Of a stretch of DNA of 64,000 nt, positions 1 through 11,065 are shown piece by piece. Source of the stretch: Holophagae bacterium (GTDB lineage Bacteria; Acidobacteriota; Holophagae; Acanthopleuribacterales; Acanthopleuribacteraceae). Each line of letters opens with the position of its first letter. Position 1 is the first letter of the stretch. The stretch is from positions 434,001 through 498,000 of the forward strand of contig JAUIFE010000001.1 of NCBI GenBank assembly GCA_030429565.1. The letters are read 5' to 3'. A program made the position numbers and the translations under genes. The notes under the pieces were generated by a model. That model had not been told where the DNA came from. It was given only the letters and a program-made list of their open reading frames with translations, and searched no databases.

Positions 1-1
1 G

Positions 2-2830
2 CGCGAAGCGGCCAACATCGATCCCCAAGAACGGTTGTTCCTGCAAACGGCATGGCACGCCTTGGAAGATGCGGGTTATGCGCCGGCCCATTTAGCCCCC
101 GAGCTGCGGCGCCGTTTCGGCGTTTTTGTCGGCATCACCAAACAGGGTTTTAACCTGACCGGCCAAAACGTGCCCGACGCCTTCCCCGCCACCTCCTTTG
201 CCGCCACGGCCAACCGGGTTTCGTACCAGCTCAACCTTCAGGGTCCCAGTATCCCCGTCGACACCATGTGCGCCTCCTCACTGACGGCCTTGCACGAAGC
301 CTGCGCCTACCTGCGACGCGGTGACGGCGACATGGCGCTGGCGGGCGGGGTCAACCTGTACCTGCACCCGGCGACCTACCAAGCGCTGACCTTGGGCCGG
401 ATTTTGGCGCGCGGTCCGCACTGCGCCGCCTTTTGTGCCGAGGACGACGGCTTTGTGCCAGGCGAAGCCGTCGGCGCCGTGGTCCTGAAACGCTACCACC
501 AGGCCGTCGCCGATCGCGACAGCATTCTCGGCGTGATTCGCGGCAGCGCGGTCAACCACGGCGGCCGCACCAACGGCTTTACCATTCCCAACCCCAACCA
601 ACAGGCGGCGGCGATCCGCGCCGCCATCGCGCAAGCGGGCATTGATCCCAACAGCGTGAGTTACCTCGAGGCAGCCGCCAACGGGTCACCGATGGGCGAC
701 ACGATTGAAATGACGGCGTTAACCGAGGTGTTCGGCAACAACGGACCGCGTCCCGGTTATTACCTTGGCTCGATCAAACCCAGCATCGGCCACGGCGAAT
801 CGGCGTCGGGCATCTCGCAATTGGCGCGTGTCCTGATGGCGCTGCGGCGGGAAACCCTGCCGGCGACCTTGATCCACGGCCGCCTAAACGAGGACATTCC
901 CTTTGACCGCCTGCCCTTTCAGCTCGTTCGCGAAACCACCCCGTGGCCCGCGCTCGAAGAAAACGGCCAACCGCTACCGCGCCGCGCCGGCATCTCGAAC
1001 ACCAGCGCCGGCGGCGTCAACGCCCACCTGATTGTGGAAGCACACCCGCCCAGCGCGGCCACGGCGCGCCAGGGTCCGTTTCTGTTCATTCTTTCCGCCT
1101 TGAGCCAAGAACGGTTGACGGCCTATGTCGCCGATTGGCGTGCCTGGTTGGCGACCCATGCTGAAACCGACCCGGCCGCGCTGGCTTACACGCTCCAGGT
1201 CGGTCGCCAGCCGCTGCCGTACCGACTGGCGGTTGTCGCGGACGACCTGACCGGTTTTGCCGAAGGCCTGGCCCGGCCGCCGTTCCAAGGCCGGGTTGAA
1301 AAAGGCCGACGCGCTGATCGCGCCGCCGTGCAACAGGCCCTCGCGTGCGCCGACCTCGAACGGCTCGCCGAACTCTGGGTTGCCGGGCACAGCGTTCCTT
1401 GGCCCGAATTGCAATCGGGTTTACCGCGCCTCAGCGGCCTGCCCACCTACCCTTTTGCCCGAAAAATCTGCCGCATCGACAACCCAGCCGAAGCCATCGA
1501 TCCGTCCTCGTCCTCCCAGACACCGCTTCCCGCCGACAAGGAGCCTCCCATCCAAGAAGAATACGAAAACCCAGCCGCCGAATTCTACGCCCACGCCACC
1601 CGGGGCGCCGACGAGAATTTCCAAGAGGAATACCTGACCTTTGCGCCCTTTGAAGAAAAGATCCCCGGTTTTTCGTCCTCACGCATTTGGCTCGATCCGT
1701 TGGGGAACCCCGAAGATTACGCGTTGATGAAAGCCAAGCAACGCGAGATGCGCCAAGTCTTATTCTGTAGCGAGGATTTCCAACGCATCGACAGCATGCT
1801 TGATTTCGGCTGCGGCCGAGGGACCGACGTCATTCAGGTGGCCGAGCACTTCCCCCACATCACCACCCACGGTTTCACCATCACCAAAGTCCAAGCGGAG
1901 CTGGGTAACCGCCGCATTGCCGGCCGTAACCTGGCGCCCCGCGCCCGCATCTTCCACAAGGACAGCGCGGTCGATCCTTTCCCCGGCCGCTACGACCTGG
2001 TGATCGGCATTGAGGTGAGTTTCCACATTCGCGACAAGGACGCCCTCTTCGGCAAAATCGCCAAGGCGCTGAAATCCGGCGGGCGGGTGTTGCTGATGGA
2101 CTACATCGCCAACCTGCGCGGCCCGATTGTCGACCACGACGTCGAAGTCACCATTTTGACCCGCGAGAACTGGCTCGACCTGCTCGCCCGTCACGGCTTG
2201 CGCATCAGCGAAATCGTCGATGTCTCGCCCCAGGTCGCCAACTTCCTCTACGACCCCGAGTGTCGCGAAAACATCAAAGGCCAACCTCAAGTCACCCAGA
2301 ACTTGTGGTTGAACCACGCCAACCAGGCAACGGCTTTGGAACGCGGCTGGATTACCTATTGCCTGATGAAGTTCGAGAAAGAGGAACACTTGGACGAGGC
2401 CGCCCTCTACCGCCACAACGCGCACCACATCGACCGCCAAACACCGTACCCGGAAGCGGTTCGCGCCATGTTTCGCAGCGGCCACATCCCCTACCCGGTC
2501 ACACCGCCCGACGAGGTGATCCCAAGCCGAGCCGGCAATGCAACGCCGACAGCAGCGCCGGCGCCGCACGACACCGGAACCCGCCCTGATCGCGCCGCGA
2601 TTCGCACCCGCCTGGTTGCGATCTTCGCCAAGGTGCTCGGTTTTGAGAAACGCGAGATCCTCGAAAACAACAGCTTCGAAGCGCTCGGCATTAGTTCCAT
2701 CAACGCGGTCGAACTGCTGGAAGCGGTTAACACCGCCTTCGACCTCTACCTGCCCACCAGCATCGTTTTTGAATGCAACGACTTGGACAGCTTCAGCGAC
2801 TACTTGTACGAGGCCGTGCCCGATCAGCCG
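2..2830 (+). other. Module 1: KS0-MT-ACP, probably non-elongating, possibly O-methylating
   Basis: The KS keeps Cys but lacks the HGTGT His. The methyltransferase (FGCGRGTD, FTITKVQAELGN) differs clearly from the three C-methyltransferases downstream (EIGAGTGGTT). In trans-AT systems KS0-MT-ACP units can methylate an existing beta-hydroxyl without extending the chain. That O-methyl role is inference. Confidence 0.7.
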
Positions 2831-5800
2831 CTTACGCCGCCGGCACCTGGTGCGGAACCGCCGGCGGAGCCGCGCACGGCGGCCTCGGACGCCACGCCCC
2901 GCAAGCTCGAAGCAAGTGCGATCACGGCCGCATCCCCATTCCAGCGGCCGCGACAGCAGGAAATCGATGATGTGGCCGTGATTGGTTTGGCGTGCCGTTG
3001 TGCCGGCGCCGACGATCAGATTGCTTTTTGGCAACAGATTCGCGGCGGCAACGACTGCTTGGCGCGCGTGGTTGACCCCGGCACGCTCGGCGATTTTGAC
3101 GCGGGTTCGGACCAACACGCGCTGCTGCGTTACGGCATCATGCGCGATCCCGACTGTTTTGATCCGCTGTTTTTCCATATCTCGCCCAAGGAAGCCGAGA
3201 TGATGGATTACGCCCAACGGATATTGTTGGAAGAGTGTTACAAGGCCCTGGAAGACGCGGGCATTGCCCCGGGTTCGCTGAAGAAAAAGCGGGTCGGCAC
3301 CTACATCGGCGTCACCGGCGAACAGCGCGCCGTTTCCCAAAACTCACACCTCGCCATCCTCGGTGCCGACGCCTCCATCTTGGCGGCCCGCATCGCCTTT
3401 TACCTCGACCTCAAAGGGCCGGCGCTGGCCGTTAACACCGCTTGTTCCTCGTCCTTGGTCGCCATGGATTTGGCCTATCGCGCCTTACAACAGGGTGACA
3501 TTGATTTGGCCATCGCAGGCGGCATTACCATCTCCGGCCAGGTCGGCACCTACGCCTCCATGAACAACGCAGGCATGATCTCCCCGACCGGAACCTGCCG
3601 GCCCTTCGACAACGACGCCGACGGCATTGTCGTCGGCGACGGCGTCGGCATTGTCATCATGCAGCGCCAACGCGACGCCCACCAAAACCGGCACCACCAG
3701 TACGGCGTCATTCGCGGCAGCGGCACCAACCAGGACGGCCGCACCTCGGGCATTACGGTGCCCGGCTTTTTGGCACAAAGCGAGTTGGAAACCGCCGTCT
3801 ACCGCCGCGCCGGCATCAGCGCCGCCGACATTCAGTATGTCGAAGCCCACGGCACCGCCACCAAGCTGGGCGACCCCATCGAAATCCACGGCCTCACCCA
3901 CAGCTTTGCCCAGTTCACCCCCAAAAAACAGTTTTGCGCCATCGGTTCCCTCAAAGCCAACATCGGCCACACTGCTGCTGCGGCAGGCGTGCTCAGCGCG
4001 ATCAAATTACTGCTCAGCTTGAAACACCGCCAGATGCCGCCTTCGATTCATTTCAACCGCGAAAACGAACACATCGATTTCAAGAACAGCCCGGTTTATG
4101 TCAACACCGAACTAAAACCGTGGCAGGCCGGACCCGGCGGTTACCGGCTCGGCGCGGTCAGTTCCTTCGGCTACAGTGGCACCAACGCCCACATGCTGCT
4201 GTCCGATCCCGACCCAACGCCGGCCGGCCCGGCCCCTCAAAACACACCGCGATTGCTGGTGCTGTCGGCGCGATCCGAGGACCGTCTGCGGGCGCAAGCC
4301 GAGCAGCTCGCGACCTGGCTGCAAGCCCGACCCGACGCGAACTTGACCGACGTCGCCTACACCCTGCAAGTCGGCCGCGACGCCATGAACACGCGCCTCG
4401 CCTTTGTCGCCACCAACCATGCGGCGGCGATCACCCAGTTAAACGCCTGGTTGGCGGGCGACGAAACGGACGCAAGCCTGGCCCACGGCCAGGTGCAACC
4501 CGGCGACGCCTTCAACCTGTTCGATTCAGACGATGAGCTGCGCGCGGCCGTCGCCGGCTGGATGCAACGCGGCAAACTCGAACGCCTGTCGGCACTGTGG
4601 ACCAAAGGCCTGGCGGTCGACTGGGACCAACTCTACGCCACGCCGCCGCGCCGCATCAGCTTGCCAGGATACGCCTTTAAGCGCGAACGCATTCCCCTCG
4701 GCGGTCAGAACGCGCCGGCGACGACGCCGAACCCGGCCAAAACAGAACAACCCAAAGCAAACCAAGCGGCCGACACGCAGCCACTGGCTGATTGGGACGG
4801 TTTTTCCTTCAAACCCGAGTGGTTCCCCCAAGCCGCACCTGCGGCGAATCAACCCCACCGTGGTCGTTCCATTCTGATCCTGTCCGCCGGTGAGACCACC
4901 GACTTGGTCGGCGCCCTCGCGCGGGAAAGCCGGCAATCACCGCAAGCAACAGTGGTGCGGATCCATTTGGCCCAAACAACGCAACAGTTGGCGCAACACG
5001 AATGGTCGGTGGGCCCGGAAAGCGAGGCCTTCGCCACCAGCCTGGGTGACCGCCGCTTTGACACGGTGTTTTTCGTGACGGCGGCCGAAAACGGCGCCGG
5101 CCGCAATGAACGCGCCTTACTGCATCTCGTCCAGCACCTGCGTCGTCAAAACGACGACCTCGATCTGTTCGTGCTCCATGCCGATCAGGGCGCGGCTGGG
5201 TCGCAGGGTTCGGGCCTGCCCGGTTTGGCCTGCGCGATTGCCCAGGGCAGCCGCATTCGGGTGCGTAACCTCAGCCTAACGGGAGCGGCCGGCCTGGAAG
5301 CCGACCTCGTCACCGCCATCCTGCGTGAGCCGGCTTCGGAACGCGGCGAGCAGGTCCGCTTTCAGGCAGGCCGCCGTCAACGACGTCGTTTCCTTAAGTT
5401 AAGCCTGCAAGGCCTGCCCGACAGTGGTTTGCGCCGCAACGGCACCTACTTGTTGGTGGGTGGTTCCGGTGCGCTGGGTCGCGTCATCACCGACCACTTG
5501 CAACAGGAATTCGCGGCAACGGTGATTTGGATCGGACGCCGCGACGCCGCAACCGTGGCGGCAAGCGGCGGCGTCCAACCGGCCCACTACTTCCAAGCGG
5601 ATGTCACCGACGCGGCGGCGCTGCGACGCGCGCTGCAACACATGAAAGAAACGACACCAACCCTACACGGCGCCGTGTTTGCCGGGCTGGTTTACCATGC
5701 CGGCAACGGGATTACGATGGAGCCCGCCCGCTTCGGCGAGATGATCGACGTCAAAATCAAAGGCAGCCTGAACCTCTACCACGCCCTGGCCGACGAACCG

Positions 5801-8800
5801 CTCGACTTCATGTGCTGGTTCTCCTCGGTGCAGGCCTTCGCCTTCCTTTCCGCAAGCGACAGCGCAGGATACGCCACCGGCATTACCGCCGCCGACAGCC
5901 TGGTCGACGCCCTGCGGCCGGCGGCGCGGTTCCCGCTCGGCACGGTGAATTGGGGTTACTGGCACCGGTCGGTCGCCGGCACACCGCTGGCCGCCCGCAT
6001 CCAAAACCATTTTGAAACCATCGCGGACGGCGACGGTTTCCGTTTCTTCTCGCGTTTCACGGGCGCTTTACGTGCCGGCCGCCTCAGCCAAGCCCTGTAC
6101 GTGGGGACCTCGCCGGCGGTGCGCCGGCTGATGGCCTGCCCCGAAGCCACGCTGGTGAAAGCCGCGCCCAGCGCCGGCCCCGCCCTGATCGACAACCTGC
6201 GCCACTACCAAAACGAACGCAGCTACGCGGCATTCCTTGAAAACGATCCCTGGCCGGAACTCAATTCATGGATGGCGCGCCTGCTGTTCGTGCAACTGCG
6301 TCGGCTCGGTCTCTTTCACGACAACCTGCCCCAACCCCCGGCACGCCTGCGTGACCGCGCCGCCATCATCGACGCCTATACGCGCTGGTGGGACGAGTGT
6401 TGTTTGGGCATTTTGGAAACGGCCGGTTTGCTACAGCGCCACGCGGACGGCCTCGCCGCCACCCAGGCGGGCCTGAACCAGAGCGACGCCGTCTGGGACG
6501 AATGGCGTGTTTACCGCGAACAGTATCGCGACAACCGCGACCTGAAAGCAGCGGTAACCCTGGTTGAGAGTTGTTTGCAGGCGTTGCCCGAGATCTTGCG
6601 CGGCGAACGCCCGGCGACCGACGTTTTGTTCCCGCGTTCCTCCATGGAAAAAGTCGAGAACCTGTACCAACGCAACGTTTTGTCGGATTTCTTCAACAGC
6701 ATGGTGGCTGATTTGGTCGTGCGCACCGTGCAAGCCCGGGTCGCCGCCGATCCCAACACACGGCTGCGCATTGTGGAGATCGGCGCCGGCACCGGCGGCA
6801 CCACCGCCTTGGTTCTGCCCGCCCTGAAACCTTGGGCGGCGCATATTGAAGAATACTGTTACACGGATGTATCGCGCGCCTTTTTGATGCATGCCGCACA
6901 ACGCTACGGCGCCGACGCCCCGTTCCTCACCCAACACCTGTGGAATGTGGAACAAGACGCCGCCGCTCAAGGGCTGAACCAGTATTTCGACATCGCCGTG
7001 GCCACCAACGTGTTGCACGCAACCCGCGACATTCGGACGACGCTGCACAACGTGGCCGGCGCCCTCAAACACAACGGCTTGCTGATCCTCAACGAAAACA
7101 TCACCAAAACCACGCTGGGCACGCTGACTTTCGGCTTGTTGGACGGCTGGTGGCGTTATGAGGACGCCGCGCGACGCATTCCCGGTTGCCCGCTGCTTAG
7201 CCCCACCGGTTGGCAAGCGGTGTTAGGCGAAACCGGCTGGACCTCGATTTTGCCCGCCCGTGATGCAGCGCGCGCGCTCGGCCAACAGATCATCGTGGCG
7301 CAGAGCAACGGCTGGGTGCAGCACAGCGAAACAGCACCACCGCGCCAAGCCACCCCGGCCAAAGCCGAACGCCCACGTCAAAGCGTCACCAACGTCAAAA
7401 AGGTACCGGTTGCGTCCGCTGACCGCAAGCAACGGGTGACGGCCGTCGTGCGCCAAGCGCTGTCGCAAACGCTGAACCTGGCGCCGGCCGACATTGAGGG
7501 CCGTGTGCCCTTCTCGGACTACGGTATCGACTCCATCCTCGGCGTGACGTTCATGGACCAGATCAACGAGACGCTGGGCATTGCCATGAACACCACGATC
7601 CTCTTCGATCAAACCACGGTCGACGCCTTAAGCGCTCACATCCTGCAACACCACGCCGATCACCGGCACATGCCCGCAACCCTAGCCGACGACCTAACCG
7701 AGCGCGACCACGCGGCCACGCCGGTCGACGAGGAAATCGAAGAAACACCGGCCCCACGGCAAACAACCATCGCCGCCACAAGCCCGTCGCGGGAACGCGA
7801 TTCCGCCGTGGCCGTCATCGGCATCGCCGGCCGTTTCCCCGGCGCCAACGATCCGGCGACCTTCTGGCAAAACATGGTTGCCGGCCGCAGCGGCATTGTC
7901 GAACTACCCGAGGCGTACTGTCACGACGGTTCCTACCGCTGGGGCGGCATTCTGGCAGACCGCCACTGTTTCGATCCCCTCTTTTTCCATATCTCTCCCA
8001 AAGAGGCCGAGCTCATGAACGTACACCAACGCCTGGTGCTCGAGGAAAGTTGGAAGGCGTTGGAAGATGCCGGTTACAACCCGCGCGAGCTCAACGATTC
8101 CCGCACCGGCATCTACATCGGCGCCGAACCCAGCGGGCAAATCAACGGCTCGCTCACCGGTTCGTCGGACGCCATTATCGCCTCGCGCCTTTCCTACCAT
8201 CTCAATTTGAAAGGGCCGGCGATGGTGGTGAATACAGGCTGCTCTTCTTCCGGGGTGGCGCTGCACCTTGCTTGTGAGAGCCTGCGCAACGGGGAAACGG
8301 AAATGGCGCTGGCGGGCGGGGTTTTCGCCGCCATGGTGGCCGACGGCCTCGGCACCCTCGCCGAGATCGAAATGCTGTCCCCCAGCGGGACCTGCCACAC
8401 GTTCGACAGCAGTGCCAACGGCACGGTCCTGTCCGAAGGCGTCGGCGTGGTGGTGCTCAAGCGCCTGAGCGACGCACTGACCGACGGCGACCCCATCCAC
8501 GGCGTGATTGCGGCCTCCGGCGTGAATCAGGACGGCGCCAGCAACGGCATCACCGCCCCTAACGGTGCCGCCCAGGAACGGCTGATGCGCGATGTCTACG
8601 AACGCTTCGACATCAACCCCGCCGAGATTGGTTACTTCGAAGCCCACGGGACCGGCACCCGGCTGGGCGATCCGGTTGAAGCCAACGCCATGGTGCGCGC
8701 CTTCACGCGCGACGCCGAACCCCATCCCGGCTGTGCGCTTGGCAGCGCCAAATCCTTTATCGGCCACGCCTCGGCCGCCGCCGGCGTGATCGGTCTCATC

Positions 8801-11065
8801 AAAATCCTGCTCTCGCTCAAACACAAACAACTGCCGCCCATGCTCAACTTCAAAACGCTGAACCCGCTGATCGAATTTGAGCATTCACCCTTTAGCATTC
8901 CCACCCAAACCGTCCCCTGGCCGTCCCGCGCCGGCCGCCCCCGAACCGCCGCCCTCAACTCGTTCGGCCACAGCGGCACCAACGCCCACTTGGTCGTGCG
9001 CGAACACCTGGCCGCCCCGGTCACGCCCCGTCCGGCGGGGCCTTACCTGGTGGTTTTGTCGGCCCGCGACGAGAACCGCCTGCGCGAAGCCGCCCAACGT
9101 TTGGCGATTTTTGTAGCCGACACGGCGCCGCATTTGGCCGATGTCGCCTACACCTTGCAAGTCGGCCGCGACGCCATGGAAGAACGGCTCGCCTTTTTGG
9201 TGGAAAACAACGCCGCGCTGACGGAACAAATCCAAGCCTTTCTGGCCGGGGCCGGCGGCGCGAAAAAATCCTGGTTCCGCGGTCAAGTGCGACCGAATCG
9301 CGAAATGATCAGCCTGCTCAGCGACGACGACCTGTTCCCGACCATTGACGCCTGGATCAGCCACCGTCGTTACGCGCGACTGCTGGAACTGTGGGTGCGC
9401 GGTCTGCCGGTGGCTTGGGATCGCCTCTACGCTCAAGGTCTCCGTCCGCGCCGCATCCACCTGCCACCTTATGCCTTTGCCCGCAACCGCTACACCCCGC
9501 AAACGCAGGCGGCGGTCGCGACCGCGCCGACAGCGGCAACCCGAGCGGTTGTTCACGAACCGATCCCCGACACGCATTTCGGGTACCTGCCGCGTTGGGA
9601 AGAGGTCGACGCCTTACCCAGCGACCACGCGATAAACCGGCACCGCCTGGTGGTTTTGGTTTACAACGGCGAATCCTTCCGATTCGAAAACGATCTGGCC
9701 GACTATTACCGAAGCCACCATCCCGAGGCCCGCGTAATCCACATTCGCCTGTGCGATCAAACCCGTCAACGGGACGAAAACACCTGGCTTTGTAATCACG
9801 CCGATGTCGACGGGCCGGCGGCCTGTCTCGACGGCTTACCCGTGCCGGATGCGCTGTTTTTCATCGCCCCCTTCCAGGAGCGCGAAACGCTTTTGGATAA
9901 CGCGGCCTTGGCGCAGAGTATCCAGAGCAACGAAATCCAGGTTTTGCGTTTCGTCAAATACCTGCAACACCGCATGGCGGCAAGCGACACGCTCGATTGT
10001 TACCTGCTGACCGTCGACAACCACGCCGACCTGGAACCACCCAACCCTTACGGCGGCGGCATCTCCGGTTTGGCCTGCGCCATTGCCCAAGGCGAGCACC
10101 GCATACGCGTGCGCAACTTGGACTTAGCCCGTGAAGAGATGGCGGACGAAGCAGAGCGGGTCTTGCTGCCCGCGCAAATCCTAGCTGAGCCGTCATCCGA
10201 TCGCGGCGATGTTATCCGCCTACAGTACGGCCTGCGCCGCCGTCGCCATTTCGTGCGCTTGGACAGCGCGTCGTTAAAGGGTTCCACCCTGCGCCACGGC
10301 GGTGTTTACGTCATTCTCGGCGGTAGCGGCGTGGTGGGAAGCATCATCTCGCGCTACCTCATTCAAGAATACGCCGCCAAGGTCGTGTGGATCGGGCGCC
10401 GGCCGGCAACCGACCCGGACCTGCGCCAACGCCTGGCCGCGTTCGGCATGGCCACCCCCCACTACGTCCAGGCCGACGTCACCGACGCCGACGCCCTCAA
10501 AGCCGCCGTCGATGACATTCACGCCCAGTTCGGTGCCGTCCACGGCGCCGTCTTCTCCGGGCTGGTCTTTCACCCCGGCAACTCGGTGACCACCACCGAC
10601 GAAGCCGCGTTCCGAGCCATCCTCGACGTCAAAACCCAAGGCAGCCTCAACTTTTACAATGCCTTCCGCAACCACCCTCTGGATTTCATGTTCTGGTTTT
10701 CGTCAATTCAAGCATTTTCCTTCTTGGCAGCACGTGACAGCGCCGCGTATGCTACCGGAATTACCTTCGCCGACACTTTTGCCCGCTCGTTGGGCGAGAC
10801 GCCTTTCCCGGTTGGGATTGTGAATTGGGGTTATTGGGCCGCCTCCGTCCGAGGCACCCCGCTGGAAGCGCCATTGGCCGCCCACTTCGCCTTTATCGAA
10901 GACGAAATCGGCTTCCGTTATTTCGAGAAAGCCACGCTGCTGCTCAACCAAGGCGTGACCCAACTGCTGTGTCACGGCCCACGGCGCGCTGTTCGCCAAC
11001 TCATGCACTGCAACGACGACGAAATCATTTCCATCTACGAATCTTCCACATCAATCGGGATTTAA
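2..11065 (+). CDS. Trans-AT polyketide synthase, partial (5' end outside window): KS0-MT-ACP-KS-KR-cMT-ACP-KS-KR
   Basis: The reading frame is open from base 2 (REANIDPQERLF, inside a KS), so the gene starts upstream and the first visible start-like codon at 35 is not a start. Domains by position: KS about 2-1060, with the Cys in TMCASS (269-271) but AAANGS where HGTGT should be (His to Ala at 674-676), so probably non-elongating; methyltransferase about 1560-2440 (LDFGCGRGTD); ACP about 2580-2810 (GISSIN, Ser 2696); KS about 2960-4210 with intact Cys-His-His; KR about 4790-6020 (GGSGALG); C-methyltransferase about 6200-7310 (EIGAGTGGTT); ACP about 7420-7650 (GIDSIL); KS about 7800-9000 (intact); KR about 9590-11000 (GGSGVVG). 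LPTYPFA-type post-KS linkers and the lack of any AT domain identify a trans-AT enzyme. The last module continues in the next gene, one base downstream and in another frame. Confidence 0.96.
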   Translation, partial: REAANIDPQERLFLQTAWHALEDAGYAPAHLAPELRRRFGVFVGITKQGFNLTGQNVPDAFPATSFAATANRVSYQLNLQGPSIPVDTMCASSLTALHEACAYLRRGDGDMALAGGVNLYLHPATYQALTLGRILARGPHCAAFCAEDDGFVPGEAVGAVVLKRYHQAVADRDSILGVIRGSAVNHGGRTNGFTIPNPNQQAAAIRAAIAQAGIDPNSVSYLEAAANGSPMGDTIEMTALTEVFGNNGPRPGYYLGSIKPSIGHGESASGISQLARVLMALRRETLPATLIHGRLNEDIPFDRLPFQLVRETTPWPALEENGQPLPRRAGISNTSAGGVNAHLIVEAHPPSAATARQGPFLFILSALSQERLTAYVADWRAWLATHAETDPAALAYTLQVGRQPLPYRLAVVADDLTGFAEGLARPPFQGRVEKGRRADRAAVQQALACADLERLAELWVAGHSVPWPELQSGLPRLSGLPTYPFARKICRIDNPAEAIDPSSSSQTPLPADKEPPIQEEYENPAAEFYAHATRGADENFQEEYLTFAPFEEKIPGFSSSRIWLDPLGNPEDYALMKAKQREMRQVLFCSEDFQRIDSMLDFGCGRGTDVIQVAEHFPHITTHGFTITKVQAELGNRRIAGRNLAPRARIFHKDSAVDPFPGRYDLVIGIEVSFHIRDKDALFGKIAKALKSGGRVLLMDYIANLRGPIVDHDVEVTILTRENWLDLLARHGLRISEIVDVSPQVANFLYDPECRENIKGQPQVTQNLWLNHANQATALERGWITYCLMKFEKEEHLDEAALYRHNAHHIDRQTPYPEAVRAMFRSGHIPYPVTPPDEVIPSRAGNATPTAAPAPHDTGTRPDRAAIRTRLVAIFAKVLGFEKREILENNSFEALGISSINAVELLEAVNTAFDLYLPTSIVFECNDLDSFSDYLYEAVPDQPLTPPAPGAEPPAEPRTAASDATPRKLEASAITAASPFQRPRQQEIDDVAVIGLACRCAGADDQIAFWQQIRGGNDCLARVVDPGTLGDFDAGSDQHALLRYGIMRDPDCFDPLFFHISPKEAEMMDYAQRILLEECYKALEDAGIAPGSLKKKRVGTYIGVTGEQRAVSQNSHLAILGADASILAARIAFYLDLKGPALAVNTACSSSLVAMDLAYRALQQGDIDLAIAGGITISGQVGTYASMNNAGMISPTGTCRPFDNDADGIVVGDGVGIVIMQRQRDAHQNRHHQYGVIRGSGTNQDGRTSGITVPGFLAQSELETAVYRRAGISAADIQYVEAHGTATKLGDPIEIHGLTHSFAQFTPKKQFCAIGSLKANIGHTAAAAGVLSAIKLLLSLKHRQMPPSIHFNRENEHIDFKNSPVYVNTELKPWQAGPGGYRLGAVSSFGYSGTNAHMLLSDPDPTPAGPAPQNTPRLLVLSARSEDRLRAQAEQLATWLQARPDANLTDVAYTLQVGRDAMNTRLAFVATNHAAAITQLNAWLAGDETDASLAHGQVQPGDAFNLFDSDDELRAAVAGWMQRGKLERLSALWTKGLAVDWDQLYATPPRRISLPGYAFKRERIPLGGQNAPATTPNPAKTEQPKANQAADTQPLADWDGFSFKPEWFPQAAPAANQPHRGRSILILSAGETTDLVGALARESRQSPQATVVRIHLAQTTQQLAQHEWSVGPESEAFATSLGDRRFDTVFFVTAAENGAGRNERALLHLVQHLRRQNDDLDLFVLHADQGAAGSQGSGLPGLACAIAQGSRIRVRNLSLTGAAGLEADLVTAILREPASERGEQVRFQAGRRQRRRFLKLSLQGLPDSGLRRNGTYLLVGGSGALGRVITDHLQQEFAATVIWIGRRDAATVAASGGVQPAHYFQADVTDAAALRRALQHMKETTPTLHGAVFAGLVYHAGNGITMEPARFGEMIDVKIKGSLNLYHALADEPLDFMCWFSSVQAFAFLSASDSAGYATGITAADSLVDALRPAARFPLGTVNWGYWHRSVAGTPLAARIQNHFETIADGDGFRFFSRFTGALRAGRLSQALYVGTSPAVRRLMACPEATLVKAAPSAGPALIDNLRHYQNERSYAAFLENDPWPELNSWMARLLFVQLRRLGLFHDNLPQPPARLRDRAAIIDAYTRWWDECCLGILETAGLLQRHADGLAATQAGLNQSDAVWDEWRVYREQYRDNRDLKAAVTLVESCLQALPEILRGERPATDVLFPRSSMEKVENLYQRNVLSDFFNSMVADLVVRTVQARVAADPNTRLRIVEIGAGTGGTTALVLPALKPWAAHIEEYCYTDVSRAFLMHAAQRYGADAPFLTQHLWNVEQDAAAQGLNQYFDIAVATNVLHATRDIRTTLHNVAGALKHNGLLILNENITKTTLGTLTFGLLDGWWRYEDAARRIPGCPLLSPTGWQAVLGETGWTSILPARDAARALGQQIIVAQSNGWVQHSETAPPRQATPAKAERPRQSVTNVKKVPVASADRKQRVTAVVRQALSQTLNLAPADIEGRVPFSDYGIDSILGVTFMDQINETLGIAMNTTILFDQTTVDALSAHILQHHADHRHMPATLADDLTERDHAATPVDEEIEETPAPRQTTIAATSPSRERDSAVAVIGIAGRFPGANDPATFWQNMVAGRSGIVELPEAYCHDGSYRWGGILADRHCFDPLFFHISPKEAELMNVHQRLVLEESWKALEDAGYNPRELNDSRTGIYIGAEPSGQINGSLTGSSDAIIASRLSYHLNLKGPAMVVNTGCSSSGVALHLACESLRNGETEMALAGGVFAAMVADGLGTLAEIEMLSPSGTCHTFDSSANGTVLSEGVGVVVLKRLSDALTDGDPIHGVIAASGVNQDGASNGITAPNGAAQERLMRDVYERFDINPAEIGYFEAHGTGTRLGDPVEANAMVRAFTRDAEPHPGCALGSAKSFIGHASAAAGVIGLIKILLSLKHKQLPPMLNFKTLNPLIEFEHSPFSIPTQTVPWPSRAGRPRTAALNSFGHSGTNAHLVVREHLAAPVTPRPAGPYLVVLSARDENRLREAAQRLAIFVADTAPHLADVAYTLQVGRDAMEERLAFLVENNAALTEQIQAFLAGAGGAKKSWFRGQVRPNREMISLLSDDDLFPTIDAWISHRRYARLLELWVRGLPVAWDRLYAQGLRPRRIHLPPYAFARNRYTPQTQAAVATAPTAATRAVVHEPIPDTHFGYLPRWEEVDALPSDHAINRHRLVVLVYNGESFRFENDLADYYRSHHPEARVIHIRLCDQTRQRDENTWLCNHADVDGPAACLDGLPVPDALFFIAPFQERETLLDNAALAQSIQSNEIQVLRFVKYLQHRMAASDTLDCYLLTVDNHADLEPPNPYGGGISGLACAIAQGEHRIRVRNLDLAREEMADEAERVLLPAQILAEPSSDRGDVIRLQYGLRRRRHFVRLDSASLKGSTLRHGGVYVILGGSGVVGSIISRYLIQEYAAKVVWIGRRPATDPDLRQRLAAFGMATPHYVQADVTDADALKAAVDDIHAQFGAVHGAVFSGLVFHPGNSVTTTDEAAFRAILDVKTQGSLNFYNAFRNHPLDFMFWFSSIQAFSFLAARDSAAYATGITFADTFARSLGETPFPVGIVNWGYWAASVRGTPLEAPLAAHFAFIEDEIGFRYFEKATLLLNQGVTQLLCHGPRRAVRQLMHCNDDEIISIYESSTSIGI
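2960..7660 (+). other. Module 2: KS-KR-cMT-ACP
   Basis: Intact KS, reducing KR and C-methyltransferase, predicted to add an alpha-methyl beta-hydroxy unit. The KR has YATGI instead of the usual YAAAN around the catalytic Tyr. The LDD-type motif is absent, which would fit A-type stereochemistry. Confidence 0.8.

Noticed and set aside
1760-3340. 526-codon antisense frame inside the first synthase gene
   Set aside because: High-GC antisense shadow. The + strand shows continuous KS, MT and ACP motifs; the antisense product shows no domain.
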